14,412 nucleotides of DNA from Christensenella sp. UBA3700 (GTDB lineage Bacteria; Bacillota; Clostridia; Christensenellales; UBA3700): contig DFIJ01000156.1 in assembly GCA_002372775.1 (NCBI GenBank), positions 1 through 14,412 of the forward strand, given 5' to 3'. Under the pieces are notes generated by a model. It worked only from the letters and a program-made list of their open reading frames with translations, ran no database searches and was not told where the DNA came from. Shown piece by piece: positions 13,588 through 14,412 of the stretch. Both the position numbers and the translations under genes were made by a program. Within the stretch, counting starts at the first letter, position 1. Each line of letters begins with the position of its first letter.

Positions 13588-13609
13588 TAATATAAGGGGT
13601 GAATTAATT

Positions 13610-14227
13610 ATGGATAACAAAGCAATGTATAATTTTAGCTATGGACTATTTGTTTTAACTGCTAATGATGGCACTAAAGATAATGGTTGTATTATTAATA
13701 CAGCGATTCAAGTAACATCTACACCAAGCCAAATTAGTATATGTGTAAATAAGGCGAATTACACACATGATATGATAGTTAAATCTAAGAAGTTTACAAT
13801 ATCTACAATTAGCCAAGATGCGAAATTTGATTTATTCAAACAGTTTGGTTTTCAAACAGGTAAGGATGTAAATAAGTTCGAGAATTTTAATGATGCTGAA
13901 AGAGATGATAATGGTCTTTTATATATTAACAAGGGAACAAATGCATACATCTCAGTAAAAGTGAATAAAATTGATGATTTAGGAACTCACTCATTGTTTG
14001 TTGGTGAGATTACAAATATGGAAGTATTAAGTTCCACACCATCTGCAACTTATGAGTACTATTTAAAGAATATAAAGCCAAAGCCAGATGCGGTAGGAAA
14101 GACCAGTGATGGAAAAACAATTTGGCGTTGTAAGATATGTGGATATGAATATGTTGGAGAGGAACTTCCGGATGATTTTATTTGTCCTATCTGTAAACAT
14201 CCTGCATCTGATTTCGAAAAAGTATAG
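13610..14227 (+). CDS. Flavin reductase-rubredoxin fusion (high-molecular-weight rubredoxin, Hrb-like)
   Basis: 205 residues from the ATG at 13610, preceded by AAGGGGTG. A longer in-frame start at 13547 lies upstream of the TATAAT and is rejected. Residues 1-160 are an FMN-binding flavin-reductase/flavoredoxin-like domain: YGLFVLTA (11-18), then CIINTAIQVTSTPSQISICVNKANYTHDMI, the usual substrate/FMN region. Residues 170-205 are a short rubredoxin domain, WRCKICGYEYVGEELPDDFICPICKHPASDFEKV, with Cys174, 177, 192 and 195 binding one iron. In Moorella and other clostridia such Hrb proteins pass NAD(P)H electrons to flavodiiron protein FprA, which reduces O2 or NO. No flavodiiron gene is in this window; rubrerythrin, 6 kb away, is another possible acceptor. 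Cytoplasmic. Confidence 0.93.
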   Translation: MDNKAMYNFSYGLFVLTANDGTKDNGCIINTAIQVTSTPSQISICVNKANYTHDMIVKSKKFTISTISQDAKFDLFKQFGFQTGKDVNKFENFNDAERDDNGLLYINKGTNAYISVKVNKIDDLGTHSLFVGEITNMEVLSSTPSATYEYYLKNIKPKPDAVGKTSDGKTIWRCKICGYEYVGEELPDDFICPICKHPASDFEKV

Positions 14228-14246
14228 CAAATAACCGAGAGTGTAG

Positions 14247-14277
14247 AGGAGTGTGCAATATGCCACTCCTTTTTTTT
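14247..14277 (+). terminator. Intrinsic terminator of the flavin reductase-rubredoxin gene
   Basis: AGGAGTG (14247-14253) / CACTCCT (14264-14270), with a further GC/GC pair inside next to a bulged T, then eight Ts (14270-14277). Confidence 0.9.
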
Positions 14278-14329
14278 GTAATCATTATGTAACGTTTTAT
14301 AAATAGCATATATTCTTATTTATAATTAT

Positions 14330-14359
14330 TTGACTTATATAAACGCATAGTAATAAAAT
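14330..14359 (+). promoter_or_regulatory. Promoter of the gene starting at 14391
   Basis: TTGACT (14330-14335), 18-base spacer, TAAAAT (14354-14359). Confidence 0.6.
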
Positions 14360-14390
14360 GTGCGTGTTTTAATTATTAAATGGAGTTTAT

Positions 14391-14412
14391 ATGAAGAAGA
14401 GAAACTTTTTTG
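14391..14412 (+). CDS. Start of a gene cut by the right window edge
   Basis: ATG at 14391 with GGAG (14382-14385) 5 bases upstream and a promoter before that. The seven visible codons read MKKRNFF. A Lys/Arg-rich start followed by Phe would suit a signal peptide or membrane segment, but too little is visible to name it. Confidence 0.5.

Noticed and set aside
13547..13609. Longer N-terminus for the flavin reductase-rubredoxin protein
   Set aside because: The upstream ATG at 13547 precedes the -10 element and has no SD, whereas 13610 has AAGGGGTG at good spacing and matches the domain start.
1369..14227. Alternative genetic code, because all 15 complete genes stop with TAA or TAG and none with TGA
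   Set aside because: No gene needs TGA read-through, Trp is encoded by TGG, and absence of TGA among 15 stops can be chance in AT-rich DNA.

Overview
The window is an AT-rich bacterial chromosome segment. Arginine is mostly AGA, Shine-Dalgarno (SD) sites are AAGGAG-like, promoters are TTGnnn/TATAAT-type, and hairpin-plus-T-run terminators are common. The gene content (rubrerythrin, a flavoredoxin-rubredoxin fusion, a ferredoxin-nitroreductase, and DUF1934-, YunG- and YbaK-like proteins) suggests an anaerobic low-GC Bacillota, probably Clostridia-like. Reading frames and the use of TGG for Trp fit the standard code. No phage, IS, CRISPR, tRNA or rRNA was recognised, so this looks like ordinary chromosomal housekeeping and accessory-metabolism DNA.

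Layout. 1-1151 (-): N-terminal 383 codons of a GH38 alpha-mannosidase, running off the left edge. 1369-2709 (+): MATE exporter, with a promoter so close to the ATG that the mRNA should be nearly leaderless. It converges, with a 4-bp overlap, on a minus-strand pair: ybaK-type Cys-tRNA(Pro) deacylase followed directly by an auxin-efflux-carrier-family permease (4163 down to 2706). 4256-4756 (+): small predicted lipoprotein. 4863-6733 (+): a two-gene tRNA-modification operon, an N-terminal rhodanese domain fused to a TtcA-type thiolase, overlapping a TcdA-type t6A dehydratase, driven by a TTGACA-18-TATAAT promoter. 7336-6782 (-): rubrerythrin, sharing a bidirectional terminator with tcdA.

7337-7668 is a 332-base gap holding divergent promoters, a possible 19-codon ORF and an orphan terminator. 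7669-8244 (+): MBG-repeat lipoprotein. 8384-10101 (+): O-acetylhomoserine sulfhydrylase (metY type) coupled to a YunG-like protein, followed by an elaborate base-paired element (10121-10204). 10243-11190 (+): membrane-anchored alpha/beta hydrolase. 11294-13017 (+): aldo/keto reductase plus ferredoxin-nitroreductase operon. 13110-13523 (+): DUF1934/YwiB-like protein. 13610-14227 (+): flavin reductase-rubredoxin fusion (Hrb-like). 14391 to the edge: start of another gene.

Themes. Sulfur and cysteine handling recurs (rhodanese-TtcA, metY, Cys-tRNA deacylase), as do anaerobic redox and oxidative-stress proteins (rubrerythrin, Hrb-like, nitroreductase, aldo/keto reductase). I did not find a clearly new multi-gene system. 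The best leads are the rhodanese-TtcA/TcdA pair, the structured element at 10121-10204, two predicted leaderless mRNAs, and the orphan terminator with its possible micro-ORF.
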